Shown in pieces: positions 51,153-62,857 of a stretch of 64,000 nt of DNA. Location: the NCBI GenBank assembly GCA_000708835.1, contig DF236987.1:1-64000 (forward strand), in the 5' to 3' direction. Position 1 is the first letter of the stretch, and every line of letters begins with the position of its first letter. Origin of the DNA: Klebsormidium nitens (Eukaryota > Streptophyta > Klebsormidiophyceae > Klebsormidiales > Klebsormidiaceae). The notes under the pieces were generated by a model. The model had not been told where the DNA came from and searched no databases. It worked only from the letters and a program-made list of their open reading frames with translations. A program made the translations under genes and the position numbers.

Positions 51153-51892
51153 ATTTCTTATCCCGAGTTTCCCTAGAAGTAGATGCCCCCTGCCTAGCTC
51201 TTCAAACACCAATGTATGCTAATGCCTGAAAGTTAAGTGTTGACCACTTTGGCAAGTATGGCGTTCAGCGGTGGCCGTTTGACTTGGACGCACCTACAGG
51301 CCAATTGAGGTCAATCTCCCAAGCAGAGACTTCTCTGATGCTATACTGGTCTTGCCTCCTGCACATTCCAATGCAAGGTTGAGAACAGCTTTCTGAAGAT
51401 ACTTGCTGTTTTAAAAGCTCATCAAAGAAGGCTCAACGAACGCAGACATTTGCAACACACTGCGGAAGTGACGAGAATGTTGAGATGGATCGGTTCCAAA
51501 ACGAGCAACAAAATCCTGCAATTTTCTGGCCGCATGTCTCAACCTCAGAACTGCACTTATTGGCGAGCGGAGCACGTGCGTCGGCTGAATGCAGCGCCAC
51601 ACGCAACTGCCTTAATGCTGATACATATGCCTCGCAGAGGCTCTGCACGAAACTCACCCGGCCTTTGGCCCCTTTACAGGCGTCCTGCTTCCTTCACACA
51701 CCCCTTCCTTCTCTTCAAATTTCTGGGGTGGCTGACTGTGCTAGGTTGCATCACCAGCAGCCTGCATGAATGAAAGGCGCCCCAGTCGGAAATCCAGCTC
51801 ACGTACAGTCAGCACAACTAGAGGTGCGCTGAAATTCATGGAAATTTATTTAGGTTATATGTTTACGGTGGCGACCTCCTGCACATCCAGTC
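51153..51892. other. Spacer upstream of PEX11
   Basis: 740 bp between the PEX11 start and the tRNA gene. Expected to hold the PEX11 promoter on the minus strand. Nothing else could be supported. Confidence 0.35.
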
Positions 51893-51999
51893 GATCAGAT
51901 GGCCGAGCGGTCTAAGGCGCCAGCTTAAGGACTTCCGCATTCCCGGAAGGACAATCGCTGGTCTCTTCGGGGGCGTGGGTTCAAATCCCACTCTGGTCA
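51893..51999 (+). tRNA. tRNA-Leu(AAG) with 25-nt intron
   Basis: Cytosolic leucine tRNA, 82 nt mature. The acceptor stem pairs GATCAGA with TCTGGTC (one G-T). The D arm TGGCCGAGCGGTCTAAGG carries the A box, and GGTTCAAATCC carries the B box. The anticodon stem is CCAGC/GCTGG with anticodon AAG at 51927-51929. The intron 51931-51955 begins one base after the anticodon, the canonical place. A long variable arm TCTCTTCGGGGGC confirms the type II Leu class. TTTTT at 52004 is a Pol III terminator. CCA is not encoded, as in nuclear genes. Confidence 0.93.
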
Positions 52000-52002
52000 C
52001 AC

Positions 52003-52008
52003 CCTTTT
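52003..52008 (+). terminator. Pol III terminator of tRNA-Leu
   Basis: A T-run a few bases past the tRNA discriminator base, as expected for RNA polymerase III. Confidence 0.7.
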
Positions 52009-52619
52009 TCGCAAACCTTTCGTCCTCCCAAGCTCGCAATCGTAAAGCGAGGCCGCAAGGCGGTAGCAGCGGTAAACTTTTTGCTCGGTACAACTCTCCG
52101 CCCTTTTTGTTGCACTTAAAATCGGGGGGGCTGCCGCCCCCCCGAGCCCCCTCGCTCCCTCCTCTTGCGGTCTTGGCGTCGTTGCACGAAAGTGGACGAT
52201 AATTGAAGGCTTGCGAGATGGTCACGACTCACCACATACCTCTTTTGGTCCGAGCAGCTTCGTGAATGCGCATACTGGCATGCGCTTAGTTGGCATCCAG
52301 CCGGGGATCGGCGTCATGCAGAGCGGGACTCCGTTTGTTGTCAGCCTTTGCAATTTGTTATGGTTGCAAGCTCAGCGTGAATGATTGAAAGAGATGTTCA
52401 TTCATCAACGCTTTAATGAACAAGCAACTACATAGAATTAACTGCTATAGGATCGCAGCAATAGTACATGAAAATCTAAGAGCCGTTTCGAACATTTGCA
52501 CGTTTCTAGCGGCACCTATGATATTTTCTGCATGAAGATTCAGAGTCAAGGCCAGCAATATTCGAGGTTGATGTCATCCTTGGTGACGAGTTCATTGGTT
52601 CATGACTAGGTATGATTGT
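52009..52619. other. Non-coding stretch downstream of the tRNA
   Basis: No gene supported. It contains the GC hairpin annotated separately and a GC-rich block (about 52040-52170) whose texture differs from its surroundings, then ordinary AT-balanced DNA to the assembly gap. Confidence 0.4.
52122..52145. repeat. Perfect GC hairpin
   Basis: TCGGGGGGG and CCCCCCCGA pair perfectly (9 bp) around a CTGCCG loop, about 120 bp after the tRNA gene and followed by GAGCCCCCTCGCTCC. The texture recalls intergenic repeats of some green algal organelle genomes, so an organellar insertion is possible but not shown. Confidence 0.6.
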
Positions 52620-53242
52620 NNNNNNNNNNNNNNNNNNNNNNNNNNNNNNNNNNNNNNNNNNNNNNNNNNNNNNNNNNNNNNNNNNNNNNNNNNNNNNNNN
52701 NNNNNNNNNNNNNNNNNNNNNNNNNNNNNNNNNNNNNNNNNNNNNNNNNNNNNNNNNNNNNNNNNNNNNNNNNNNNNNNNNNNNNNNNNNNNNNNNNNNN
52801 NNNNNNNNNNNNNNNNNNNNNNNNNNNNNNNNNNNNNNNNNNNNNNNNNNNNNNNNNNNNNNNNNNNNNNNNNNNNNNNNNNNNNNNNNNNNNNNNNNNN
52901 NNNNNNNNNNNNNNNNNNNNNNNNNNNNNNNNNNNNNNNNNNNNNNNNNNNNNNNNNNNNNNNNNNNNNNNNNNNNNNNNNNNNNNNNNNNNNNNNNNNN
53001 NNNNNNNNNNNNNNNNNNNNNNNNNNNNNNNNNNNNNNNNNNNNNNNNNNNNNNNNNNNNNNNNNNNNNNNNNNNNNNNNNNNNNNNNNNNNNNNNNNNN
53101 NNNNNNNNNNNNNNNNNNNNNNNNNNNNNNNNNNNNNNNNNNNNNNNNNNNNNNNNNNNNNNNNNNNNNNNNNNNNNNNNNNNNNNNNNNNNNNNNNNNN
53201 NNNNNNNNNNNNNNNNNNNNNNNNNNNNNNNNNNNNNNNNNN
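52620..53242. other. Assembly gap (N run)
   Basis: 623 unknown bases. Any gene between the tRNA and the kinesin 3' end would be hidden here. Confidence 0.99.
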
Positions 53243-53881
53243 CGTGCGTGTACTTGGCCTCGTTGAAGCCTTCTTGTACTCTTATAACAACTCTTAAAGA
53301 GGTATGTTTGTAGAAGCGTGCGAGCCTGAGTCTCGTCATGAACGATCTGCTAGGGCACCACATGGTATGTTTTGCGGCCCTTCTGACTTGGATATCCAAA
53401 GTGGTTCGAGTCACAAAATCCAGATCCGCATCGAGGCTACTAGGCTAGGCTCACGTATCATCCGAAAAATTCTACCGGTCTTCTACCATATATCTGGATA
53501 CGGCGGGCTGCAAACATCATCTGCCGCCCCAACATATATCAATTACTTTGCCACAACCTCATGATCAGAGGTTTTCATAATCGGTGCACGTAATTTGTTG
53601 CATGATATACAACAGAGAATTTTAGACACCTTAACAAGGCTTGCTTTAGATCTTTTACGCTCTGTACAGCTACTGGTATAGGACTATGTCACACCTCTCC
53701 AGATCCTCTGGGAGCCCAAGTTCACACAAGTTGTGCACTTTGAGTTGAAGTGATGCAAGCATGCCGACTTGAGAGCCATGATGTCGCCAACCACGGAATT
53801 TCCTTTCGCTGTACCGCATGATAGGGGGCTTGCAATATAGAACCATTTCACGTATTTCCGCTTTTCAAAATAGACGTATTG
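53243..53881. other. Spacer between gap and kinesin stop codon
   Basis: About 640 bp with no supportable gene; probably kinesin 3' UTR and intergenic DNA. Confidence 0.35.
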
Positions 53882-56800
53882 TCATTTGGGCGCGCTGTCG
53901 TTCGTTATTCCTGCCTCTGCAATCTCTTTTTGGACTAGACCTAGTTCCCGGCTTAACTCGTTGACCATCTCGTGCGCGCGCTTGGCGTGCGGATCTAGTG
54001 ACCGCTGCAACCGGGCTAACGTCTCGAACGGCAGCCGAACGCCTGCACGACGGAGGCCAAGATTGAGACAATCTGATTTCAAAGCTTGAAACAGTCGCAT
54101 CAGCAATACAGATCAAACGTACCTTGCAGCGAGCTTTGGAGCTAGTCCAGTTTCGGACCTGCCTCGGTCAGGCTGTTCTGGCGCTTTGTCCATTTCTCTG
54201 TACCTTGATCAGACTGTTTCGCGGCTGCGTTAGAAACCTATGCCACCCTTCAATCGAGGCTCGAACAATGAACTCCAAAATTTCAATCATGATAATCATG
54301 ATAAAGTGCACTCAAAAGCCAGATCAGCCAATATCCAGATCCGCTTTGCTCTTGGCTCAATCAGAGCTCCTTCGAAGCATTTCATATGTACCTAATTTCC
54401 TCACGAGTTGCCACATGTTTATTTGAAGCTTCTCCGAGTGACTCTGTAAAAGTTTACAAGCTTACGTGGCTTCCGTTTTGCCGGCGACCCCGCTCGTCCG
54501 TTCTTCCCCGTCACCCGGTCGACCGCCATCTCGTGCCGCCGCGCGCGCTTCAGAGTGTACATATCCTCGCGCAGCGCGCGCAGCAGCTCGCCCAGTTCCG
54601 CGCACTCCTGGTGCGCGCGGGCTTCCGCCGCCGTGCACAGCTCCGCCGCGCGCTGCGCTTGCTGCATGCCGCCGATCGCCGCGCGCTCGCGCAGTTGTAA
54701 CGACACGACTTCCTCCTCTAGGCTCTTCGTTCTCCTGCGGAGAAACCGGTGCCGTTGTTTTATGGGTGATTCAGGTGACGAAGTTGTGATGTGCACAAAG
54801 GTTCGGCTCTGCAATATGACGTCGACCTCGTCTGTGATGGAGTGGACATCTCCGAGCTGCGCGAAGCCGTCGGTCTCTTCCCAAGGCACACCCTAGAACG
54901 TTATCCTCCTTGTTCGTCCGATTGAAAGATCATCTTTGAGCGTTGAATTTCGAACGGAAGGGAAGGGTTTAACTACGAAGTTTAAAGAAGGGACCCTTCG
55001 AAGAAAGGAAATCTGAACTGACCAGACGGACACTCTCTTGGATCAGGCGTGTTGGAGGACGGACTTTCTTGCAACCTGTGTCCTTATCGGCTTCGCACTG
55101 TGAAGTAGATCAAACGCTCAGCAATGCCCACCTGGCCAACGCTTCGCTTCTACAGATTGCGTCCTCCGCGGCCCGCTTCTGGATCGCCACGTGGCGGCTG
55201 TCGCGCCGCGCGGCCGCGAGCTCGCCCTCCAATCTCGCCGTTTCTTGCCGCAGGTGTTTCACTTCGCGCTGCATCAACTCTAGAACCCGGCTCTCGCCCC
55301 CGCAACTCGTACTGACCGTCGATCTCGCCTGCTGCGAAGCGCTCATCAGCTGACTGTCGCGGGCGACCTCGAAGGGCGCATCTCTCGCCGAGCTGTCGCC
55401 GCTGGAGGCTCCGTTTCCCTCCGCTGATGACCCGCTCGCTGACGTCATCAAAAGGTCACCCCGCACGGCCCCCGAAGCGCAGTTTGTTCCGAGCGTCGCT
55501 GTGTGCGCTAGGTCAGATTCGTAGCGCGCGCTCGCGTCTCTGACCTCTTTTCTGAGCTCGCGCACTTGGTGCCTGAGCTCGCGCAGTTCCTGGTCGTACT
55601 GCTCGAACACGGCCGCGTGGGATGACGCGCGCTCCAGGAGGCGGCACCGCGCGCGCGCCTTGTGAAGCTCCAAGCGTAGATCGTCCAGCTGGCAAGATGA
55701 GGGAAGGACAAGTGTCACTCTTGGAAGCTGGATGCAGAAACGACTTCCATTCGAGATGAAAGCGGCCGTATCTTAGATGTTTACGGCGACAAGACCAAAT
55801 GTCGGCAAGTTCCACAAGCGCCACCTTCTCCTTGTTGAAAGTTTCTCTTCTCTTTATTCACTAAAACTAAGCTGCAAGAAGAAGCCGGTGAAAGAAAACC
55901 TTCAAGATTCTTGAAAGATACAGAGAAGATCTGTCAAGAAAGCAGAACTCGGATCCCCCGGTCTTTCGTTTTTCAGCAGGTTTTTCTACTTTACATAATC
56001 CTTCGCAAGCATTGCAGTCTACGGAGACACCGGGCCGGGTAGTTTGATTCAGCTCCGGACCCACAGAATACTCGCATGGCTGGCAAACCAAATCTGCAGT
56101 AATGAACACCAAGGCAGCAAAAAAAGCATGGGGAACCAAGGTAAACCAGGGAGTTACTGCTTCCAATTTCTCTCACCTTGAGACTGTAGCTGGTGCTGTT
56201 CTCCAGAAGTTCCCTCTCTAGTTCCGCCTCCCGCCCCTCCGTCTCTGCCCGCTTCTGCCTCTCCCTCTGTAGAAGCTCTAATAGGGCGTCATAGTCTCCC
56301 GCCTCCCCACAACTCTCCCCCGCTTTTCCCGGGCTCTGCTTTTTTCCACCAGCTCTCGGAATGTCTAGTTGGCCTCTAGAGGAGGAGGCAACCTCGGGGC
56401 TTGTTACACCTGTTCCTTGTTCCGGATTTCCGACTCTCTTGAGAGCTTCTGTACGTCCATCCATTCTCTCCGGAGAGACCGTATTGGATTTCGGCGAACC
56501 CTGCTCGTTCAAGGCTTTCCCCGCTGCTTGAACGTGTGGGCTATCATAGGCCACCTTCTCTTTTTGGCTGTTGATTTCCACCCTCTCCATTCGACTGTTA
56601 TACCCCACTTTTTCCAAATCGACTTCCAACGAAGCTTCCCTGGTCGTCTCCCGCTCAATCTCTTCCCGCCTCTTCCGTTCCGCAACTGAGGCAATCACGC
56701 TACTAGTCAGATCCTCGATCCGCCTTCTGTCCAACTTGTCTATGCTCGATCGCACCGTTTGACCGGCGCTCAACTTGCTCTTCTGCAACGCGCCCCTCCC

Positions 56801-59800
56801 CTTCTTTCCACTGCTTTTTGTTCCCCCCGGAGAGTCGCCGCCTGGCTGGGGGCTATCTCCGGGCCCTCCAATTTCGCCGTACGACCTTTCCAATCGGTGT
56901 TTTTTGCCATGTTTGGGCCTTTCAAACCCGCTGCTTGACACTACTCGGCTGGGAGAGCCTACCCGAGAGCTTTCCCGTGTTCCTGGTGTCAAAGAAGCGG
57001 CCAACCTTCTTCCCGTCTCGAATTGCAACTCTTCCTTCAGCAGCTGGTTCCTTTTTGGAGTAGCCCCAGCGCTTGCGGTTCTTCCTTCATCTCTTTCTGG
57101 GGCCTTTTCTATGCTGCTATTGATCCTATGCAACTGAAGCGTCCGCCCCACGTAGGCTTCGCCGTCTTCATAAACACTGCTTTTCGAAACGCTACCCCGA
57201 TCATTCTTTCCGTCCCCGTTCCGGTACACCGAAAAGGGATCGCGCTCCGCCGCTTCCCTATCCGTGCGCACCGTTCCCCCCACATGTTCTGGGCCCTGTC
57301 TCTCACATTCTCCCCCGTTTTGACCGTCGAACCCACCCGTAAGAGCCTCACCCGCTCCCGAAACAGGGCCTCCTTTCCTGGGGCTTTCCTTGTCAATCCT
57401 GCTAAAGACGTCTTCAAACTCCTTGTTCAGACTCTCCATCGCCTCAACCGCAGACGCTCTGCGCGGACGCGCACGCGCGGCCGCGCTCTTTCCGACGCGC
57501 GGCGACCGCGACGGCTCCCGCGAAAACCTTCCCGGGGGCGGCGTTCCGGCGAAAGTGCTCTCCTGTGGGCTCTCGAGCTCTCGGGAAAACGCGCCTACGG
57601 CCCGCCTTTCCTTCTCACCGGTCACTCTTCCCGGACTGACGTTTCCGCTTGGCGAATGCTTCTCGTAATTTCGTACTTTTCCTGCGTCCGGCGACAACAA
57701 AGAATCCAGTCTCGCCATCTTTGCAATAATCTCCCAGTCCTCGACTTGTTTCGGACTGGCCATCTGCTCGGACCGACTCGTCAGCTGGTCCGAATTACTT
57801 TCATCGTGCTCTTCTGTGAGCCCTTGCTCCGCCCCCTCCTTCCGAACGCTTATAATCGAGCCGTCTCTTCGAACGCTCCCCGGACGTTCTTCCGCCGCCG
57901 GAACGCTCTTGCGGTCCCAATCTTTCTCCGCCCAACTTCTCTCGTTCTCTGATTCCGCCCACGTCAAAGAAACCCCTGCCGAAGCGTCCCGTGCCGGAGA
58001 GAGCTTTGACCTCATCCGTGACGTCATCTTACCGACCCGCGGCGTAACAAACTCTGACGGGGACCGGTTTCCCTGGCTGCTGCAAGGAGAGTAGTCCGAT
58101 CCGTACGCGGACAGCGGACTGAAAGGGTGCGCGTGCGTGCACGCGCGCGACGTGGCGCGCGAGAGGACCCTCTGGACGGACTGCAGCCCTAACACCGCCA
58201 TCGGCGAGCCCTGTTAGACGATACGAAAACTCCGAGATGAGCAGTTTTCGTCCTCCAAGCAAAGAACGTTTAAGCGCAAGAGTGAATTTGACAGGTAATC
58301 TGGCTCCAAGGCACAAGACTTGAAGCATACAATATTCCAGGAGGGAACGCGAGAATCTGAGAGTACCTTCCGTTTCTTTGCCTTCGATCTGCTCATGGTT
58401 CGTGCCACTGAAATCTGGACATGTTGGTAACAGTCTTATGCCGTCACCCAACATCATCCATGAAGGTAATACGTGCCGACCGAAGTCACACAGTCTCAAT
58501 ATCATGCCGAACAGAGCCTCCAGTTGAATCGGATGTGCGGGTATGTCCTCCTCCCAGAGAGTGCGCTTTACTTCACGACCCACAAACAATGCTCCACCCA
58601 CTCGTCAAGCGCGGCCGCAAACGTGTTTAACTGGGCGGCAGCCCACCTGTGCTCGCAGGCAGGGCGTCACGATGGCACGTGCCCTGGTGGCGACCCGCAG
58701 CGTGTTGACCGAGTCTAGGTAGGAGTCGGCGGAAGGCGAAATGGTCGCCAAAAGGAACGTCTTGCAGTTGGCGGTCAGGGACGGCACCAGCTGGTTGGTC
58801 AGACTGTGGGGGGAGAAAATTTATCTCAGGAGCATTTGAATCGTTTAAAATATTCACGAGGAGCTGAAGCGATTAGGGTCCGCGTCTTCCGCAAGCAAGT
58901 GGGTTTGTTGGCTCTCAATCACATTCACGTGGCAAGGTAAACCCGCCCTTAGCCCTGCAAGTGGGTGAGATTGGCGGTTGATCTGAGGTCAGTCTGTCAC
59001 GCTCAAGTTATCGACTTCCCAATCTTTTGGTTTGACGGGGAGCCTCACGTTGAATCATCAGAGCATTCGGGACCGGTAGGTGAATGCCTGAACGAGCCTC
59101 TATCATCGGGCTCAAGAGCGGGTGAAGAGCATCTCCAATGTCAGAGAAAGCCCTAAACCCGACCCTCAAAAATGCAAAGGTCGGCAGTTCCGCCGGCAGC
59201 AGGCTTCAACACGAAGCAGACGGTACCATTGAGTCCCACAGTATACTACCACTAATCATGACGGCGAGCTGACCCTCGTGCAGGACGGGCGGGCTGCTTA
59301 CGAAAGCATGGGTGGAACATAACCTCAGCTCACAGCCTGTTTCTCCACATTGAGAAGGGCGGACCTGTAAGTCACCGACGGTGATCAACTTCCAGTACAA
59401 CTGTCCTTAGAGACACTTTACAACCACAGGTAACCAATGTATAAAAAGCGCAAGATCCAGATGGTTTGCAATCGAGGAGAGCCGCGCTCTTACGTCGTTC
59501 TGGGGCCGGTGAGCAGTCGGCTCGGCTGCGGCTTCCCCCGGGCGGCGTCCTCGCAGTGCTGACTGACCTCCGACAGCAACCGGGCCAGGGCGGTCAGTGA
59601 CCGCTGCGTGTTCAAATAAGCAGATTTTGGTTTTCTTCAGGCTTGGATTTTTCGGGGATGCGTGCGGCGACTTCAGGCAGACTTTTGAGACACGACAATG
59701 GACTGAAGCTTTACGGAGTCGATCTTTGACAGTTTTGAAGTCCGCAGAAAGTTCCTACAGCAACAGGGCCAAAGCAGGGAGGGACCGCTGTACGCAAACA

Positions 59801-62593
59801 CGCCAAGTAATCCTTTTTGCATTCTGCAAGCTTTCGGGGAATCTGCAGCCCCAAGCTTCTCTGACTACGCCATTCGATGATGGGAGACAGAAAACAGAAT
59901 GAAAACGGATACATGGGCGTTGGCGCCTAAAAAGCAGATCCTTTTCGGATGTACCGTCTCAGAAGTCAACGATATCGATCAATGACAACCTTTGCCAAAA
60001 GGGGATCCGCTGAGCCGCCTCACTACGGGGACTGGCCAGATTGGATACGTAATGACAGTTAATCAGACACCAGACAGCTCTTACGTCGCCGCTCATTCGG
60101 CAGAGCGAAACTGTGCCAATCGGACCTGATTGTCGCGCGCAGTCTTCCGGTCGATGTCCGAAAATGTGGACTCGGACGTTTGAGAGGTGGGCGGAGCTTG
60201 AGACGTCACGGACGGGAAGCCGGCAGGGTCGACTACCTGACAAACGAAAGGGCAGACTCAATTCACTCTGCCAAGTCTGCAATTCTGTTGCAATGAGAAT
60301 CAATGAAAATCCATCCCTGCCTGATTTGCGAAACGCTTTCCTTAGCAGGCCTAAGATTCTACTGAAAGAACGTGACAGAGCAAGAACTGTGCCAAAGTCG
60401 TTTGCCTGCTTAGTGACAAAAAAGCACGTCTCAGGAACCTGCTCGAGTTGGATCGCCCGCTGAGCTTCCTCTGAACCCCCAGGCTGATGTTTCAATTTTC
60501 CATGTCAGTCGGTTTGCCTGAGAGAATCAACCAGAACCGCTCTAGAAAACGGCTTCTCTGATTGTAAGCTCACCGTTAGAGTGCTGACGTGACTCTCGGG
60601 TCCACGTGTTAACGTCACCCTGACGAAAGCATGGGCCCGGTTGGGCAGCGGCCGAGCCCCTGCGTCCCCCTTTCGATCTTGCCAGTTTACGCTGGCTCGC
60701 CGACAATGCGAGAGCACAGATGTGACGTCAACCGGAGTCTCGATGAGGACTGCAGTAACATCGGTTGTGCCTGCCCAAAGGAGAAGATCAAGCATGAAAG
60801 ACTGGGACGAGAAAAGGCTACTGTGGCCGAGTCGGCAAAGCGGAAAGACAAGTTACCACACCTTTTAGGATGAACAAACGAATGATTTCTCGAAGAGAAA
60901 GATTCAGGACGAGACGCCACTCTCAGGAACCTAAGTTCAGAGAAGCATTTTTTTCCAAGCGGCTGTTGATCAAGCAACAGTCCGCAGCTTGAATGGACAC
61001 GTAATTTCTGCAAAGAAGAGCCACCTTTTGCGCAGCTGGCATGTTCTGCGATTCTGAAATGGTGAAAAGCCTAGCGTGTTGCACTGCAAAACACACAAAT
61101 CATGCCACAAATCTGTAATTTATTTACCTACACCAACTGACCGAATCTCTACATATATATTGCGCTGAGTCCGGATCTTACCGCTTAAGCTCGACCCCTG
61201 GCTCACCTATCGCAGACGCCTTGTCCCCTCTCAAGAGATCCACCGTCTTCTCCCCCCGCACCTCCCAGCACTGTAGCCCCACAGTGCAACTCCCGCTCTC
61301 AGTCTTTTTGCTTCTTTCGAGGAGGGTCGATAAGATATGGTGCATTAAGCCGTCCTGCTCCGACGCAGGACCATAAGAGCTCCCCCCGAACAGGGAATGC
61401 GATTTGCCAGTCCCTGTCTGACCATAGCCTAAGAGAAGGGCGTTGAAGCCGTCCCATAGCCAGTCAATGATTGGCGCGCCGACTTGGGCACAAAAGCCCT
61501 GCACAGAAGACATGGGCTGATGGGGCTTCGTCTGATAATGCACAAAATGGAACATTGGGCTCGTTTGAGTCTCTACGTTCAAGCGAATGCAACTTCAGTC
61601 GGGGAGTAATGACTTCTACACTACTATGTTTTGAGCAAGTGCATCTTCAGTTGGGCTCCCATCGCGCTTGCCTCAATATACTGTCAGGTCCATTAAGAAT
61701 CAGTCTTGCACAGAGGACGTCAAAGGCACTTTCTGACTGACCAACAGCCCAGTAAGCTGCCCCCAAACGAGGAATCTGACTGGGCGTATCGAATCTTTTG
61801 TGGCCCGAATGTAGCTACCACCAATTGAATCATTGAAATTTTGTGATGGCTCTTACAGGTCCCGCTTTTAGAAAGTCTGACTTAGGTGATGCACGCTTAA
61901 CAGCGCCAGCAACATTCACGAGATTGACCCAACAGGAGTAGTTTAGATGGCTCACCAGCTGAGAAGCGCCCGGCGGGAATGCCTGGGTGCAAGAAAAAGT
62001 ACGCGGGGTGGAGGTTGGGTAGCGGGGTTCCCTGTAAAACGCATGCCGTCATGAAATGCCCAGTACATATGTGATGTAATGCCAGGAGGAAATTCCGTCC
62101 TCTGGCAAAGGACAACCAACCAGCGCAAATGTTGGTAAAGCGACCTACTAAGCGATTATGAGCCACGTAAGCTGCTGCTTCAAGCCTTTGTGGGCAGCAC
62201 AGACCGGATTGGCGGTTAGTATCGTCGCACAATGCCATGTTATTATTTTAACATCCAAAGCGGCTCTCTTTGAAGGTGATTGAATACTCGCTGGATTCTT
62301 GACTGCACGCATTAGCGCCCACCGCTCATAATCCTCACAAACCTTTGAAGTGGGCTCGAAGCTGATTGTTTGCAGCAGCTCTGAACCGTCCATGTTCTCT
62401 ACCAGAATGAAAACGAATGCCAAAAGACCCACACCTACCTTAGTTTCACAACGTTCTCCTTCTCGTCCCTCCCCTCCCTCAGTTCGTGCATGCAAAGATC
62501 CGCCCCCGGAGGAGCTGGGCACACCCTCACAAACAGCTCCAGCCGGCCGATGCGGGCATTCCCACCACCCAAAGCGTCTAGCTGCTCCGCCAT
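53882..62593 (-). CDS. Divergent kinesin-like protein with long disordered and coiled-coil tail (N-terminal exons partly unresolved)
   Basis: Supported exons in transcript order: 62593-62439 (LELFVRVCPAPPG, motor beta-1), 61498-61182 (P-loop GYGQTGTGKSHSLFG), about 60749-60574 (switch I region RPLPNRAHAFVRV), 60236-60126 (VVDPAGFPS, switch II), 59603-59494 (RSLTALARLLSEV), 58803-58647 (NCKTFLLATISPSADSYLDSVNTLRVATRA), 58210-56177, 55688-55132, 54734-54466, 54042-53882. Phases join exactly from 60749 to the stop. The links between the first three exons are not resolved; at least one exon is missing, possibly near 62390. The motor is N-terminal. Next come ~570 Ser/Arg/Glu/Gly-rich residues without globular character, then a coiled coil of ~300 residues (LLELLQRERQKRAETEGREAELERELL, ELRELRHQVRELRKEVRDA and others in heptads). 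It is not assignable to a named plant kinesin subfamily from motifs. Confidence 0.75.
59749..59840 (-). pseudogene. Decayed copy of a kinesin exon end inside its upstream intron
   Basis: About 184 bp upstream (in transcript sense) of the RSLTAL exon, CTACAGCAACAGGGCCAAAG and GGGACCGCTG...CGCAAA copy the real CGACAGCAACCGGGCCAGGG...TGACCGCTGCGTGTT, and the match extends into the intron (GCAAGCTTTCGGGG against CAGGCTTGGATTTTTCGGGG). The copy is frameshifted. Confidence 0.6.
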
Positions 62594-62857
62594 GTGAATA
62601 GCCCCCGGAGTTAAGCAGGCGGGCAGGCTTTGCTCGTGTGCATTGCCAACGACTGGTGGGTACAACAATGGGGACCGCATTGTGGAAAACCCCGCTCACG
62701 TCGTGGGGGCGATGCGAGCAAGATCAGAAAAACGTGACCAACTCTGGAGTCTCACTCCTTGCAGCATTGCTCGCACATGGACACGGCATCCGATCTCGTT
62801 CGGAACAGGTCAGCGCTGAGCTGTTCCCTCAAGTGAGCCCCTACCAAGACGGCACCA
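62594..62857. promoter_or_regulatory. Short divergent promoter interval, kinesin / unknown gene
   Basis: 264 bp between the kinesin ATG (62593, minus) and the ATG at 62858 (plus). Must hold both promoters if the plus-strand gene is real. No named element recognised. Confidence 0.4.

Noticed and set aside
52506-53414. Long open frames spanning the N run
   Set aside because: They exist only because unknown bases contain no stop codons.
57023-57952. 309-codon plus-strand open frame
   Set aside because: It is antisense to the large kinesin exon 58210-56177, whose splice phases fit on both sides. The plus frame is Arg/Pro/Ser/Phe-rich, as expected from the complement of a purine-rich exon.
60090-60125. 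Extension of the kinesin switch II exon to the GTAAGA donor at 60090
   Set aside because: In the VVDPAGF frame this meets a TGA and would join the next exon out of phase. The donor at 60125 gives an in-phase join.
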